This document shows positions 11,326-23,125 of a DNA stretch of 64,000 bases, one piece after another. Under the pieces are notes generated by a model. The model was not told where the DNA came from and did no database searches. It worked only from the letters and a program-made list of their open reading frames with translations. Position 1 is the stretch's first letter. Every line of letters starts with the position of its first letter. The translations under genes were made by a program, and so were the position numbers. The DNA is from Cymbidium sinense (taxonomy: Eukaryota; Streptophyta; Magnoliopsida; Asparagales; Orchidaceae): assembly GCA_021442155.1 (NCBI GenBank), contig JAKCPB010001442.1:20911-84910 (forward strand). The letters are read 5' to 3'.

Positions 11326-12235
11326 CCATTGCCAGAAAGGTTGAGTTAGATTGGAGACAACCAATCATGGGTTACCTAAATAAAGGCAAACTACCTTAAG
11401 AGATGTCTCAAGCCCATTAGAAGAAGTAGAGAGTACTTTCCTACACTCTCGTGGATGGTGTCTTGTAATATACGATCTTTTTATCATATGTGGTTACATT
11501 GTTTATACAAGCACAAAGACCATAAGATCGTGACCGAGGGTCATTGATTCATCTTAGCTTCTACTGACTACTTTTCCAAATGGGGGAAGGCGATTCCACT
11601 CAGGGAGGTCACATCTCAACATATATTGGAGATATTCTACCATTAATTACCTGAGGGTAAATGGCGTAGCAGAACCCTTCAACAAAACTCTCATCCAAAT
11701 ACTGAAGAAGACACTTGACAATAATAAGAGGCAGTGGCATGAGAATTTAGTTGAAGCTTTGTGGGCCTACTGCACGACATATAAAACTCCAAATCAATCT
11801 ACTAATTTTTCCTTAGTGTATGGGTCTGAAGCTATTCTACCATTAGAAGTCCAACTCTCACAACTAATAATATATGTGGGTAGCAAGATCACAATAGAAT
11901 AGAATGTCAAGTTGTGGTTAGAATAGCTCGAAGGTTTGGAGGAGAGATGCCTACGGGCATGCCAAAACCTCGAGTTGTACAAAGCTAAAATGATTCAAGA
12001 TCATAATAAGTTGGTCTATTCTAGAGCTTTCCGAGTAGGAGATCTTATTTTAGTTCAAAGGAGATCGATTGTTGCTCATCGTAAGATGGGAGGCAAGTTT
12101 GAACCCACTTAAGAAGGCTCTTTTGCCATAGAGAAGGCCTACCAAGGAGGATCTTATCAATTTATTAATCATAAGGGAGAGCACCCAATGCTTCCAATCA
12201 ATGGGCTCTACTTAAAGAAATATTATAAATTATGT
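11326..12235 (+). pseudogene. Element A: integrase, internally deleted
   Basis: The N-terminal HHCC part is only vaguely visible. Core pieces are readable: a degenerate first-Asp region (STDYFSKWGK-like near 11560-11590), VAEPFNKTLIQILKKTL near 11665-11720 (catalytic Glu), and WHENLVEALWAYCTTYKTP. The C-terminal part reads KFEPT then GSFAIEKAYQGGSYQF and ends MLPINGLYLKKYY near 12185-12230. Compared with element B (21861-23125), the section between the first Asp and the Glu is missing. Confidence 0.65.
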
Positions 12236-13597
12236 CTGAAAATAATTATCATCAATGAAAATTCCATTTCGAATTCAATCTCTTCCATGTTGAAAGTATT
12301 CTTGTTTGTGAATCTTCCATGATGTTTTTAGGGTAGGTGTAAGGAACCTAAGCAGCATCATATCCTTCATCGACACAACACAAACACAAACTACACACAA
12401 ATATATAAAATAAACACATATCTTTTGTCTCAGTCTATTCTGGGTTGAGATATCGCCTCCAATGACACTCACTTAGTAGTTGCTCCAGGTCGGACTAACA
12501 TGCTACCCTACTAGTGTGTCACCCCAGCAGTCTTCTTGCTTTGGAAGATGTAAGTCTGCTACATTTTTCTTCCTTACTTGGCCACTGCACACTGATGAGC
12601 ACCTTGTTAGTTTGGTAGGCCTTACTATGTGGCCAGTAAGCTACCTCATGTTAGCTTCATTTAAAAGGATGTGAGCCTGCTATGCTTTCTTCTTGGATTA
12701 GCCTTGCACTGTCGGTATATAAGGTTTAGGATAAGTCACCTAATAACTCTTTCCTTGGTCTAGTCCTTGCTTGGGGCTCCTTGCTTAGTAGTCGCTCTAG
12801 GTCAGATAACATCTGTCTTGTCAATGACAAACTATCCCAATGATCAATTATGCTTGGAAAGTTGTAAGCCTATATGCTTTCTTTCCAAATTGATCATTGC
12901 ACATCGATGAGCACCTTAGATTGGTTGGTTCCCACTATGCTAACGGATACACCACTCATGCTACGGATACACCTTAGGTTGGTTGGTTCTCGCAGCTTAG
13001 GATACACCACTCATGGCAGATGTAAGTTTACTATGCTTTCTCCTTGAGTTGGCCATCGTACACTTATAAGCTTTCTTTTCTAGGGCTCACAATAACGCCC
13101 CTATCAGCACCTCCCATATGGGCACTATATTTGGATCACGTCTTTTGCAACCCTATTTAGACATTATCTGGGTTACTATCAGATTAGACAGTTCCCCTTT
13201 CCTAGTAGCCACGCCTATGGTTGGAGAATTTGTCCTATGGATGTGCTAATTCTCCCTTGGTCTAGTAAATCTGAGATAGGCCAAGGATGACATTGTCCCT
13301 TCTCAGTGTGGTCCATTGCACACCAATAAGGTCCACACAAACATATAAATAAAATATATATTCACTTGTGGATTAGGAGGACCCTAGTGGTACCTTTTCC
13401 CAAGCATGCATCCTATCTTTAGGGCAGTGTCAACAAAACTCCCTATAGGAATCACCTGACTACTCTTGAGTTGATATAAGTCCCTAGTAGCATTCACTCA
13501 ATAGTCGCCCCTAAGTCAGGTTCTATTTGTTGTGCTACCAATACGTCACCCCGGCTGTTGTTCCCTGCTTTAGAAGATGTAAGTCTGCTACGCCTTT
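12236..13597 (+). other. Element A: noncoding 3' region between integrase and LTR1
   Basis: There is no coding potential. It is homologous to 23126-25459, 33291-34190 and 46641-49575. It is made of recurring modules: a GATGTAAGTCTGCTA-GCTTTCTTC core, then CATTGCACACCGA, then AGGTTGGTTGG (examples near 12550, 12668, 12853, 13018, 13577). Its last module runs straight into the LTR, so compared with elements B and D the end of the region is deleted. I see no convincing polypurine tract. Confidence 0.6.
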
Positions 13598-13979
13598 TGT
13601 TGACCTCATTTTTAGGATGAGCTCTCAACCCATCTATCTTGGACACAAGACTTCTCTTAGACTTTAAGAGTTCCATACTCTTAAGACACATCTAGTGATT
13701 AGGTGGACACTCAACCTAGCCCTAAAAGACCTAGAAGAGTTAGCCATAAGAATAAGTCATGCCTTAGGGGTGTTAGGAAAATTTTCTACTCTTAGCTTAA
13801 ACCATTCCTCACTTTCCTTCCTTCAAGTCAAACTCCAAATCAATTCTATTTGATTTCCTTCAAATCAAAATCAACTCCATATGATTGAAAACCCATGATC
13901 AAAATCCATCAAAAAATTCCTAAGTCCAAATTTTGCTTAAGTCTGTAATTCTTCCCTTAAGGAATTAACCAAAATCATG

Positions 13980-14570
13980 ATTCAAACCTATTCAAACCTT
14001 TGATATTTTCTCATAAATCATTTATATTCACATATATAAATGAAATATGAATTCAAATCAATCAATCTATACTCAAAACTCCAAATCAATTCATGATAAT
14101 TTTCTTAAGTCCCTTTAATTTTCTATTAAAGGACTTAGCCAAAATCAATCCTAAACCTTGATCAAACCTATTCAAATTAATGGGATTTTCTCAAAACTTA
14201 TTTATATTCTCATATATAAATGAAATATAAATATAAGTCAATAAAATCAAACCCACAAATTAAATTCCATATTTAAAAACCTTTAAATTTTAACCTAAAT
14301 TATGATCAAACCATTTCAAATTCATGGGATTTCTTCAAAACTTATTTATATCCTCATTTATATTCTCATATATAAATGAAATATAAATATAAATCAATCA
14401 AATCCAATGCAAAATTAAATTTCAATTTTCTTAAATCTAAATTCCCTTTAATGGATTTAACCTAAATCATGATTAAACCACTTCAAATCCTTAAACATGA
14501 TCAATTTATATTATCATTTTACAACATATATAAATGAAATATAAATTGAAACAATCAAAATCAATTCAAA
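13980..14570 (+). repeat. Tandem units inside LTR1
   Basis: The core ATATAAATGAAATAT recurs at 14034, 14214, 14369 and 14527 (spacing 180, 155 and 158), each with flanking TTTATATTCTCA and CAATCAAATC. The same array is in LTR2 (25925-26470), is partly kept in LTR0 (7400-7800), and two units remain at 50015 and 50185. Confidence 0.65.
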
Positions 14571-15439
14571 AAATCAAACTCAAATCCACTCAAAATCAAA
14601 TTTAAGCTCAAGCCAAAATCTTGAACTTAGTCAAATCACTTTCAAATCAAGACAAACTCTTGATTTTCTCTCATGGTTCAATCAATCCTACAATCATGAG
14701 CTCATATGTAAATCCAAACTTCAATCATTCAATCAAAACCTAATTAAAAACCAAACCCAAGACCCTTTCATGTCCTTCCTTTGAATATGAAATTTTCAAA
14801 TGGATCTAAATCTATTTGACTTCAAACCACTTGTAAATGAATTTATATTTCAATCATAAGTCCATATGCAAGATCAATCAACTTTAAATCAAGCTTTGAT
14901 GAAGCCATTTGATCCACTTAGGCTCACTTGACCCAAAGTGACCTAAAGTAATGAGCCAACTTTGATTCTAACCAAATTGGATTGAACCAAACTCATATCC
15001 TCTCTCATCATGATCAACAATCATCATGGGATGATCAATCAAGTAAATTAGGTCAAACCAAGTCAAACCTAAGGGTTGACCAAGTCAATAGTTAACCTAA
15101 AATAAAACCTTACATAACCAAATTCCACCATAGGACAAATTGATTGAAACCATTGATCTAAGTTCACTCATGACCTATGTTTGAACCCAATCCAACATTT
15201 GAGCCTAACCCAGTTGACACCCACTTGACCCAAGTTGAGGGTCAAAATATGTCAAAACTTGATCTAAGCCAAATTGATTGGAACCAATGGGCCAAGGCTA
15301 TCCCAAATCACTTATGTAACTTGACCAAAGCCTCATGGCCAACTAGACCCAACCTAGCCTGATTAGACCCAACATGACCTAAAGGGGTCATGTTGAGCCA
15401 AAATTGAACTTAACCCAAATTTATTGAAGATACAAATTC

Positions 15440-15700
15440 ACTCCATATGACTAACCTAACCTAAACCTACCCTTGACCTACCAAATAGGTCAAATGGGTC
15501 AATAGGTCAACTTGACCCATTTGACCAAGTGAAGTCATAGAGCCAAAACCAAATATATACCAAATTGAATCAAACCAAAGCCACCAAAATATTTCAAATG
15601 GTCATATGAACTTGATCCAACCCTTGGTTTGACCCAATTTGACCTATTGGTCAACTTGAGCAAAGTTGACCCATTTTGACCTAAATGGGTCAACATGAGC
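15440..15700. promoter_or_regulatory. Dense TTGACC/GGTCAA cluster in LTR1
   Basis: About a dozen TTGACC or GGTCAA hexamers fall within 15470-15700. TTGAC(C/T) is the W-box core bound by WRKY transcription factors. Whether these sites act as enhancers is inference. The cluster is also present in LTR2 (about 27100-27640), LTR0 and the segment at 50380-50870. Confidence 0.4.
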
Positions 15701-16984
15701 CAAACCCTATCAAATGAATTCCAAATGCATTGTAACATGGCCAAACCTAGTTTCTCCACATACCCAACATGTCCAAAGTGAAAAAAAATAACAAAATTAC
15801 CATCCTAGCCCTAGGCCATAGAACAAATCTTGACCTAACCCATGAGTAATTTGGTCATACCCTCTTCACAATCACTTGAGACTTTCCTAAAAGCTCAAGA
15901 GGACTTAGTGATAAGTGGTGCACCCATCCGATGGGTTTGGGTCAGGCCATTTGGTCATCAGACCAAACCCAACCCTCTAGCTTAAAATTGAAATTTCAAA
16001 CTCCCTCTTAAGCTCAAATTCAGCACATGGGAAGTTGGCAACCCATTCCTTGGATCAAATCGACCATGTGCACACTAAAAATAGATCAAACAACCTTATC
16101 AATCTCATCAATTGGATCAAGATAGCAAGACCATTGTCGACCATCCGATTCTTCAAGGGGGAGATATAATCCCCCTAATTCACTTCTATTTTCACACACA
16201 CAAGATCGATTGAAGAATAGGAAGCCAGAGGAGCCACTAGGGATTGATCCTAAGCCTCCTAGAGCTCTTCCCATTTTCTTCTTCTCGGCTTTTGAATAGT
16301 GAAAAGTAAGGGAGCTATAGTGAATTTCCAACTTCTTCTATGCTTGATTTCCTCCCAATTCCTCCTACACACTTCTTCTAAGGACCAATCTGAGATCACT
16401 CAAGCTTCCATTGGAGTTCTCATAGCAAGGAAAGAAGCAATTGGATCAAAGCCATAAGGATCTTTAAGTGGTGTTGGTCCATAGAGCAAGCTGCTCAATC
16501 CCAAGGCCTAAGAATTTCTTCATCTCCACTAGACGAAGCTACCTCATCGATATCGAGCACCGGTGATCAGCTCGGATGAGGTATGGAATTTTTTGATCAC
16601 TAAACTCAATGTGGTGTGGAGCTTTCTGAAAGAAATTTTTACCGCATCAAATTTTGATCGTTGGATTTACCGCTCTCTGTCTCTAGATGGTGTGGGTTGA
16701 TTTTGGTTTGATTCCATGCTAGATTGAGCTTGGATCTTCTTCTTGATCATGGAGGGTCTCTGTTGATCAAGGGAAAGAACTTGGCTCATCTCAGCCGTCC
16801 ATCCGTGCATTTTAGATGGAGGGCTAGGATTATTTAGCATATTTAGTTATATGTTTATCCTTTATAAACTGCGGGTGAATCCTTAGATGGTCGAGAATAT
16901 AAGTGGTGTGCCACCGCCGCCATTTGAGATGTGACATTTAAGTTACCCCCTCACGGTACAATGCGCGTGAAGCACATTTAGTCT

Positions 16985-17720
16985 ATAAGGAGAGGCCAAA
17001 TAGCTACCTTTTCTAGATCAGTTGCCCAAGCATAAATCCCAAAAGGATTATGAAAAGAAACCTGGAATAGTAGTAGCAGTTGATAAGGGGAAGCAGCCAG
17101 CTAGAGATTAGTTCAAGAGACCATGACCTCAGTAGCCTCCACTTCCTTTGCCACCACCAAGGTAGCCATACGGCCTCCTCTGCAGCCTCCATGGCTAGCA
17201 CAGCCATCACCTCAACCATACCACTAATAGCAGTGACATGCATATTCGCCGCTAGGTAACTATGGTCCACCTACTCTTCTATATAAGTTAAACAAATTTT
17301 CATTTTTTAAGAGGGAGATAATCAAGAATCTCTTAAAGACACTTGATTTTTAGTTACCTGAGCCTAGTAGATCGAAGGAAGTAGGTAAAAGTCATGATCC
17401 AAACTTTTTCCTTTACCACCGTATGCTAGGCCATGTTTTGGAGGATTTCTTCACATTCAAGGACTAGCTTGAACATAGCTTCAAGATCGATGCTGTAGTT
17501 ATCTCAAAGGAATACCTTATGGAACAACCTTCTAGTTCCATTAGGGTAATCCTTGGGGAGACAAGTGATCCTACCAAAACCAAAGAAGGTTGGGACATTT
17601 CTTTGTCTAAAATCTCTAAGAAAATAAATTAGAAGATTAAGAAGCTTTCTTTACAAGTGTCTGAGTCAGCTCAAACCTTCAACACTAAGAAAGGTTTGCA
17701 AGTTTCCAGTGCCAACTTTA
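16985..17720 (+). pseudogene. Element B: gag C-terminal fragment
   Basis: Readable pieces are LPKHKSQKDYEKKPG, then VAVDKGKQPARD (about 17020-17105), a Pro-rich stretch, NYGPPTLLYK near 17255-17290, and LPEPSRSKEVGKSHDPN then LYHRMLGHVLEDFF near 17360-17445. The last segment matches the family pattern EVGK..DPNYC.YHR..GH....C, a zinc-knuckle-like motif at the end of Tat gag, but both cysteines read Phe here. Gag forms the virus-like particle. This copy has several stops. Confidence 0.6.
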
Positions 17721-18700
17721 GGAAAGTGGGAGCTCAGTAGCATGTGTCGGTCTGAGGTATCCCTTTAGCTCAGCCACCGACCGTGTCTAGCCTCCAGCCT
17801 TTAGTTGCAGCTTCCACACCGATGACTTCTACCATTTCAGCTAGCTCTTATATTTCTTCTACTAGTAGAACTCTTGTATCAATGGATAAGGGCATCAAAT
17901 CCCTTACTGCACTCACTCTACTTGACTTCTACTTTGTAATTCCAAAAAATTGAAGAATAAAGCTGATTTGAATTACATCTGTGTCTCTTCTAATGAGTTG
18001 TCTTCTTCTATTCCTAAAAATAACTCTTCAAGTCTAATTAACTATAATAATATTGATCTTCATCTTTCTAATTTAGAGTTGCACTTTCTAACTCTAAATA
18101 CTGCAGGTTCACCTCTCAAGATAGACTTGGAATCATCTGATTCTGAGAATCCCATAGAGAGAGGTGAGCCAAGTGCGTGTAGAACTACCACCTTGCCTCA
18201 AGAGAGTCAACCTCCCAGTGGCAAGGTTCTACCTCCTAGGCAAGATAGAGGGAAACAAGTCATTGGTACTGAAGATGGAGAAGCCCTTTCACAAGATGCT
18301 TCACCCTTGGTTATTCTTGTGGAAGACCAGTCAAAAGTGGACTACAACATCCTTTCTCATCTAAGAAAGTTGACATCTAAGCTAAGCATATATGATGCCC
18401 TCATCTTATCCAAAGAGATGAGGGAATCACTAATCAAGGCTCTCCTTGATCCTAAAATATGATTAGCTCAACTGACCACTATAGGTGAAAGCACATTATG
18501 CAAAAGAAGCCCAATGGATCACCTTCATAGATGAAAACCTTCTACTGGGGGACTTGGAGCACAACCGTCCCCTTTACATCACAGTCAACATGGACATGTT
18601 CAGACTCACCAGGGTTCTCGTGGATTCATATGCATCAGTAAATATTATGAGTCTAAAGACCCTTGCCTACTTGAAGATTTACATCTCTACACTCTAAGAA
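17721..18700 (+). pseudogene. Element B: gag-protease linker and aspartic protease
   Basis: The open stretch 17950-18462 (170 residues) is a Ser/Asn-rich linker ending SHLRKLTSKLSIYDALILSK then a degenerate LIKALLDP, the conserved YDAL...L..ALI motif before protease in Tat elements. The next stretch, 18485-18697 (70 residues), holds HNRPLYITV and VLVDSYASVNIMSLKTL. The active-site triplet should be D-(S/T)-G but reads D-S-Y, so the protease is dead even where its frame is open. A stop separates the two stretches. Confidence 0.72.
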
Positions 18701-20030
18701 GATAGGATGATGTTGAGAGGATTCAATGATCAAGGTGAGCGGGCTTTAGGTTCTATAGCTGCTAGAGATTGGAAGATTAAGCAAAGTTCTACATCATTGA
18801 TTCAAATAATTTTCCTCGCTTTGCTTGTACTGGGATACATTAGAAGATCATTCCATCCTTCCTTCATCGCATCAAGTCGTAAAAGATGGAATTGAGTACC
18901 ATGTCAATAGGGATGAAAAGCTATTTTAGTTAGAAAGGTTGAGATCTATGAGGATGCACCCTACTATCTTCCTCAAAATACCCTTTCTCGTGAACTTGGA
19001 CAAAATTTAAATGCAAATGCAAAATCAAAAGAAAATGAAGCAAAATAAAAGATAAAAGAAAATGAAAAGAAAAAGAAAAGTCCTAGCACACAAGAAAGGG
19101 GAATTGAAGAAGAAGTGGATTCATATATCACATTCCACCACATTCCATCATATGGACATGTGGTAATGGCTCAACCTCCACCAAAGAGGCAAAATAGAGG
19201 CGCTCTAGAGATGGGAGACATCCTAGTTGCCTTCACCAATAGAGGTTGTAATTCATAAGAGTTAGAATTCAACTTGAGGATGAATATAATGTGATTAGTA
19301 TACCAGCCAACCCCTCTCAATGGGTTCCATTGGAGGTGACATTTGATCCAACTAGAGACAAAGACCATGCCTCCAAGAAAAGCAAAGTATTCAAATTTGG
19401 TTTATGTGAAACTATCAGGCAGCAGTTGGGAACCTTAGCTCTAACCTCACTTACATCTGAGAAAGTTGAAGGTTTAGTAGGAAGTCCCTAAGTCTTCCAA
19501 AGGACATGAAGAAGAGGTTCTTTTGTTCATCATCCTCAAGTCATGTACTTGAGGAAGATACTTTTAAAGAATTAATGGAATTACCTTTTGGCTTTTACTC
19601 ACCTTGTGTTCAAAATCTTATACAGAAAGGTTTAGTTCCTCATGCTTGGTCCAAGCATAGGTCAGAATACTTTAAAAAGCTATGGAACAATACAGGCAGG
19701 GAAGCACAATTAAGAGCAGGACTAGAATTCGGCATAGTGGGTTTGGTCGATGATGAAGATTATTGCCTAGTTGTTACCAACCATTTGGAGTCTGATAGGT
19801 TCTTCTCACACATCCCCAACTCTTATGAGAGTGTGTGTTTACAAACTTCAGATGATCCAGATGATCTCCAAGTCAAAGAGGCACCGCTAGAATTTGAAGA
19901 GGAGATTCATTCAACAATCGACAAGGTTAAAAAAATCAACCTTGGGATAGAAGAAAATCCTCACCCTACATACATCAGTTCATTGCTGAATGAAGAAGAA
20001 ACCAATGACTTAGTTAGGCTATTGACTTAG
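18701..20030 (+). pseudogene. Element B: protease-RT linker
   Basis: It starts RMMLRGFNDQGERALG, then a lysine-rich stretch (about 19010-19080), a 66-residue open piece (19291-19491, WVPLEVTFDPTRD), and a 174-residue open piece (19506-20030) with LPFGFYSPCVQNLIQKGLVP and SLLNEEETNDLVRLLT. The last ends in TAG where element A reads Glu (GAG) before FKDCFAWSYEE, so one base change separates it from RT. The function of this linker in the family is not known to me. Confidence 0.65.
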
Positions 20031-20880
20031 TTTAAAGACTGCTTCGCATGGAGTTATGAGGAAATGCCTGGATTATCTCCTGACATAGCAATCCATAAGC
20101 TAGCAATAGATCCTAACATTACCCCTATTAAGCAAGCACCTAGATGCATGCAATTAGAAGTTGAACAACAGATCATTTTTGAAGTCAAGAAATTGATGAG
20201 TTTTTCATGGAAGAAAAATATCCTACCAAGTGTCGCCCCAATTAAGAAGAAGAATGGCCAAATTTGCATTTGCATCAATTTTAGATACTTAAATAAGGCA
20301 TGTCCTAAGGATGAGTTTCCACTTCCTATACCAGAATTAATGATGGACATTATCTCATCTCATGCGCCTTCTTTATGGATGGGTCATCCGCTATAACCAA
20401 ATTAAGATGTCTCCAAGATGAAAGAAGCACTTTTTGAACCCTAATCGAATATTCTATTATAGTCATCATGCCTTTCTACCTTAAAATGCTACATACCAAC
20501 GACATGACTTAGATCTTCAATGAGCTCATCCATCATCGAGTGATGATTTAGTAGTCAAGAGTTTAGAAAAGGAAGACCATCTCTTTGACTTGAGAGTAGT
20601 TTTCGAATGTTAAGATAATATAACCTCAAGATGAATCCCCTGAAGTGTGCATTCGAAGTTGCTTCAGGGAAATTCCTTGGGTTTATTGTTCAACATTGGG
20701 GAATAGAAATAGATCCTGAAAAGATTAAAGCTATCTTAGAAATGCCACCTCCTAAGAGTTTAACTTAACTCAGATCCTTTCAAGGATGGTTGGCATATCT
20801 AAGATGCTTTATCTCAAACTATCGTGGAGATGCCATTATCACACTTGTCAAAAAGGATGCCAAGTTCAAGTGGGATGATA
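20031..20880 (+). pseudogene. Element B: reverse transcriptase
   Basis: FKDCFAWSYEEMPGLSPDIA, IKQAPR, PIKKKNGQICICINFRYLN and ACPKDEFPLPIPELMMDI (20031-20370) are clear. The first catalytic region reads FMDG only after a frameshift near 20372-20392. In the second, HHR is followed out of frame by DDLVVKS near 20540-20560: the two Asp are kept but the preceding Tyr is lost in a small deletion. FLGFIV-like and PPPKSLT regions follow. Confidence 0.75.
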
Positions 20881-21340
20881 AGTAGCATTCCTTCAAGAGA
20901 CAAAAGAGTACTGGCCAGCCCCTATCCCAAGCCACCCATCTTTATACTACGCATTGATGACTTCTCGACACTCTATTGGCCAAGCCAATGATGAAGGAAG
21001 GAGTGCACTCTACTACCTCAGCCATCATCTGATCCCTATTGAAGCAAAGTATCCACCTATTGAGAAACATTACCTAACTTTGATCCTTCCATATCAGAAG
21101 CTATGACAATAGATGCTTTGTCATAAGGTGAACTTGATCTCTCAATCTAATCCACTACAGTACCTCATGATAAGGCCAACACTTTCTATACATTTGGCTC
21201 ACTGGTCCATGATACTCTCATAATTTGATATCACATTTGTACTCCCTAAAAGAAAAGAATGGCACTAGCAGATTTCTTAGAAAGATACCCACTTCATTCT
21301 TCACTTAGTGATGATCTCCCCGATGAACAAATCATGAACT
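20881..21340 (+). pseudogene. Element B: RT-linked RNase H
   Basis: Fragments in shifting frames match element A: LLAQANDE, SALYYLSHHLIP and YPPIEKHYL near 20980-21080, then HKVNLISQSNPLQYLM near 21125-21170 and a degenerate SLSDDLPDEQIMNLG near 21305-21345. The frame is interrupted several times and no single reading covers the domain. Confidence 0.6.
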
Positions 21341-21860
21341 TAGGGGAGGCTGACAACCACCAATGGGAGATATATTTTGATGGTGCTACTTCTTTTCTTA
21401 AAGGTGAAGCACCATGATCTATTCCCAGGAAAGGCATGGGTAGGAATAGTTCTTCTAACTCCAAACCACAATGTGATGAGATTCTCATACTATCTTTCCA
21501 ACCCCTGCACCAACAACGAAGTCGAGTATGATGCTTTGATTGTCAATTTAGAGTTACCATCACTATCAATCTCAAGAACATCAACATCTTTGGAGATTCT
21601 CTGTTGGTCATCAACTAGATTGTCAGGTCCTATCAAGTTCTCAAACCCAAGATTCATCATTACTACGAGTATACCATGAAGTTGGCCTAGATCAAAGTCA
21701 CCATCTACAAGGTTCCCGAAAGAGAATGTAGTGTGATGCTTTGGAAAAACTTGCCAAAGATCCGCATGTTCGTAAGATGAGTCCATTTCAATAAGGTTCC
21801 AAAATAGATAGGTCCTATCCCTTATGGATGTTGAACTCATCAAGAGACTTTCTCTTAAAG
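21341..21860 (+). pseudogene. Element B: second RNase H (aRH-like) domain
   Basis: QWEIYFDGAT near 21361-21390 keeps the first Asp, and NNEVEYDAL near 21510-21540 keeps the Glu. NIFGDSLLVIN near 21580-21615 contains the second Asp but in another frame. KVTIYKVPERE follows near 21690-21725. This is the extra RNase H that defines plant Tat elements. Confidence 0.65.
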
Positions 21861-23125
21861 AGGAGGTTGTCATTGCCAAAATTCAAGTAGCTAGATTAGA
21901 GGCAACCATTCATAGAGTACTTGAACACTAGCAAACTACCTCAAGAGAAATCACTAGCCCATCAGGTAAAATAGAGAGCTCTTTCCTATGTTCTTGTTGA
22001 TGACACCTTGTACCGATGGTCCTTTGACCAAATGTGGTTATGTTGTTTAAACAAACACGAAGCCCATGACATTATAACCAATGTACATTTAGGTCTATGT
22101 GGAGTGCATCAATTTGGACTGAAGATGAAGATGAAGATTAAAAGAATTGGATACTACTGGCCTTCTATGATTATAGATTGTATGGATGTAGCTAGGAGGT
22201 GGTATTAGTGTCACGTACATGGTGTGGTCCTCCACCAACCACCCAATATTCTACACCCTACATTGGCTTCATGGCCATTTGAGTGTTGGGGTAAATCATT
22301 GTACGATCCTCCTTCTTCCAAGGGTCATTGATTCATCTTAGTTGTTACGGACTACTTTTCCAAGTGGGTGAAAGCCATCCCACTCAGAGAACTCACAACT
22401 CACCATGTGCTTCAATTTTTAAGGAACCATATCATATATAGGTTCGGGGTGCCTTAATGAATTATATCTGATAATGGTACTACATTCAAAAGCACTAAGA
22501 TCAATAGCTTCACCATAAGACATGGTATAGATTGGAGATACTCCACCATGTACTACCCCAGTGCTAATAGTTTAGCAGAAGCATTCAATAAAACTCTCAT
22601 CCAGATACTAAAAAAAACTCCTAAAGATAACAAACGACAGTGGAATGAGCAGTTGGTTGAAGCCTTTTGGGCCTAATACACCATATACCGAACTCCAACT
22701 CAGTCTACCCCATTTTCCTTAGTGTATGGGTCCAAAGCCATTCTTCCTTTAGAAGTTCAACTCCCATCACTAAGGATAGCATTAGGTAACAAAATCACTA
22801 GAATGCAAAAAAAGAGCTCGAAGCTTTGGAGGAGAGTCGCCTACGGGCATGCCAAAACCTCGAGTTGTACAATGCCAAAATGATTCAAGCTCACAACAAG
22901 CTAGTCTACCTTAGGTCTTTCTAAGTAGGAGAACTTCTGTTAGTCCAAAGGAGACTAATTATTGCCCATCGAAAGATGAGAGGAAAGTTTGAACCCACTT
23001 GGGAAAGCCCCTATGTCATAGATAAGGCCTACCAAGGAGCGTCTTATCAGCTTATTGATTATAAAGGGGAACACTCGATGCTTTCAATTAATGGGCTCTA
23101 TCTAAAGAAATATTACCCATGAAAT
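21861..23125 (+). pseudogene. Element B: integrase
   Basis: The N-terminal zinc-binding region is readable: HEAHDIITNVHLGLCGVHQF, then RIGYYWPSMIIDC, then a CH pair near 22210 (open stretch 22008-22208). The core shows VVTDYFSKWVKAIPL (first Asp, near 22340-22380), SDNGTTFKS (second Asp, near 22465-22495) and LAEAFNKTLIQILKK (Glu, near 22570-22620). The C-terminal part and the end MLSINGLYLKKYYP are out of frame (22900-23120). The three catalytic residues survive, but several stops and shifts separate them. Confidence 0.75.

Larger units (their letters stand above)
8200..13597 (+). mobile_element. Ty3/gypsy (Tat-type) element A, 5'-deleted internal region
   Basis: Pol relics run in the order protease-RT linker, RT, RNase H, second RNase H, integrase, and are followed by a noncoding 3' region and LTR1. 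Everything upstream of the late protease region is missing, and the break abuts the reversed LTR0. The second RNase H between the RT-linked one and integrase places it in the plant Tat lineage. Element B (16985-25459) is a close relative that allows stop codons to be traced base by base. Many frames are broken, so it is inactive. Confidence 0.75.
13598..16953 (+). mobile_element. LTR1, long gypsy LTR shared by elements A and B
   Basis: It starts TGTTGACC at 13598 and matches LTR2 from its first base to a common end TTACCCC(C)TCA (16953 and 28869), giving TG...CA termini and about 3.36 kb. It serves as the 3' LTR of A and the 5' LTR of B. The interior has tandem AT-rich units (13980-14560), a section packed with TTGACC/GGTCAA (about 15000-15700), and a 3' part with an unusual series of short GC-richer blocks (16500-16960). 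The end point is inferred from alignment by eye. Faint similarity continues some 20 bases further. Confidence 0.7.

Noticed and set aside
16954..17000. Primer-binding site after LTR1
   Set aside because: The bases after the LTR do not begin with a TGG-type tRNA complement, and the next sequence is already gag, so the site has been deleted.
17013..17270. Minus-strand 85-residue stretch with glycine-rich alternatives, at first taken for a fifth GRP fragment
   Set aside because: The plus strand reads gag C-terminal motifs continuous with the next 300 bases, and the GRP 3'UTR and RRM motifs are absent.
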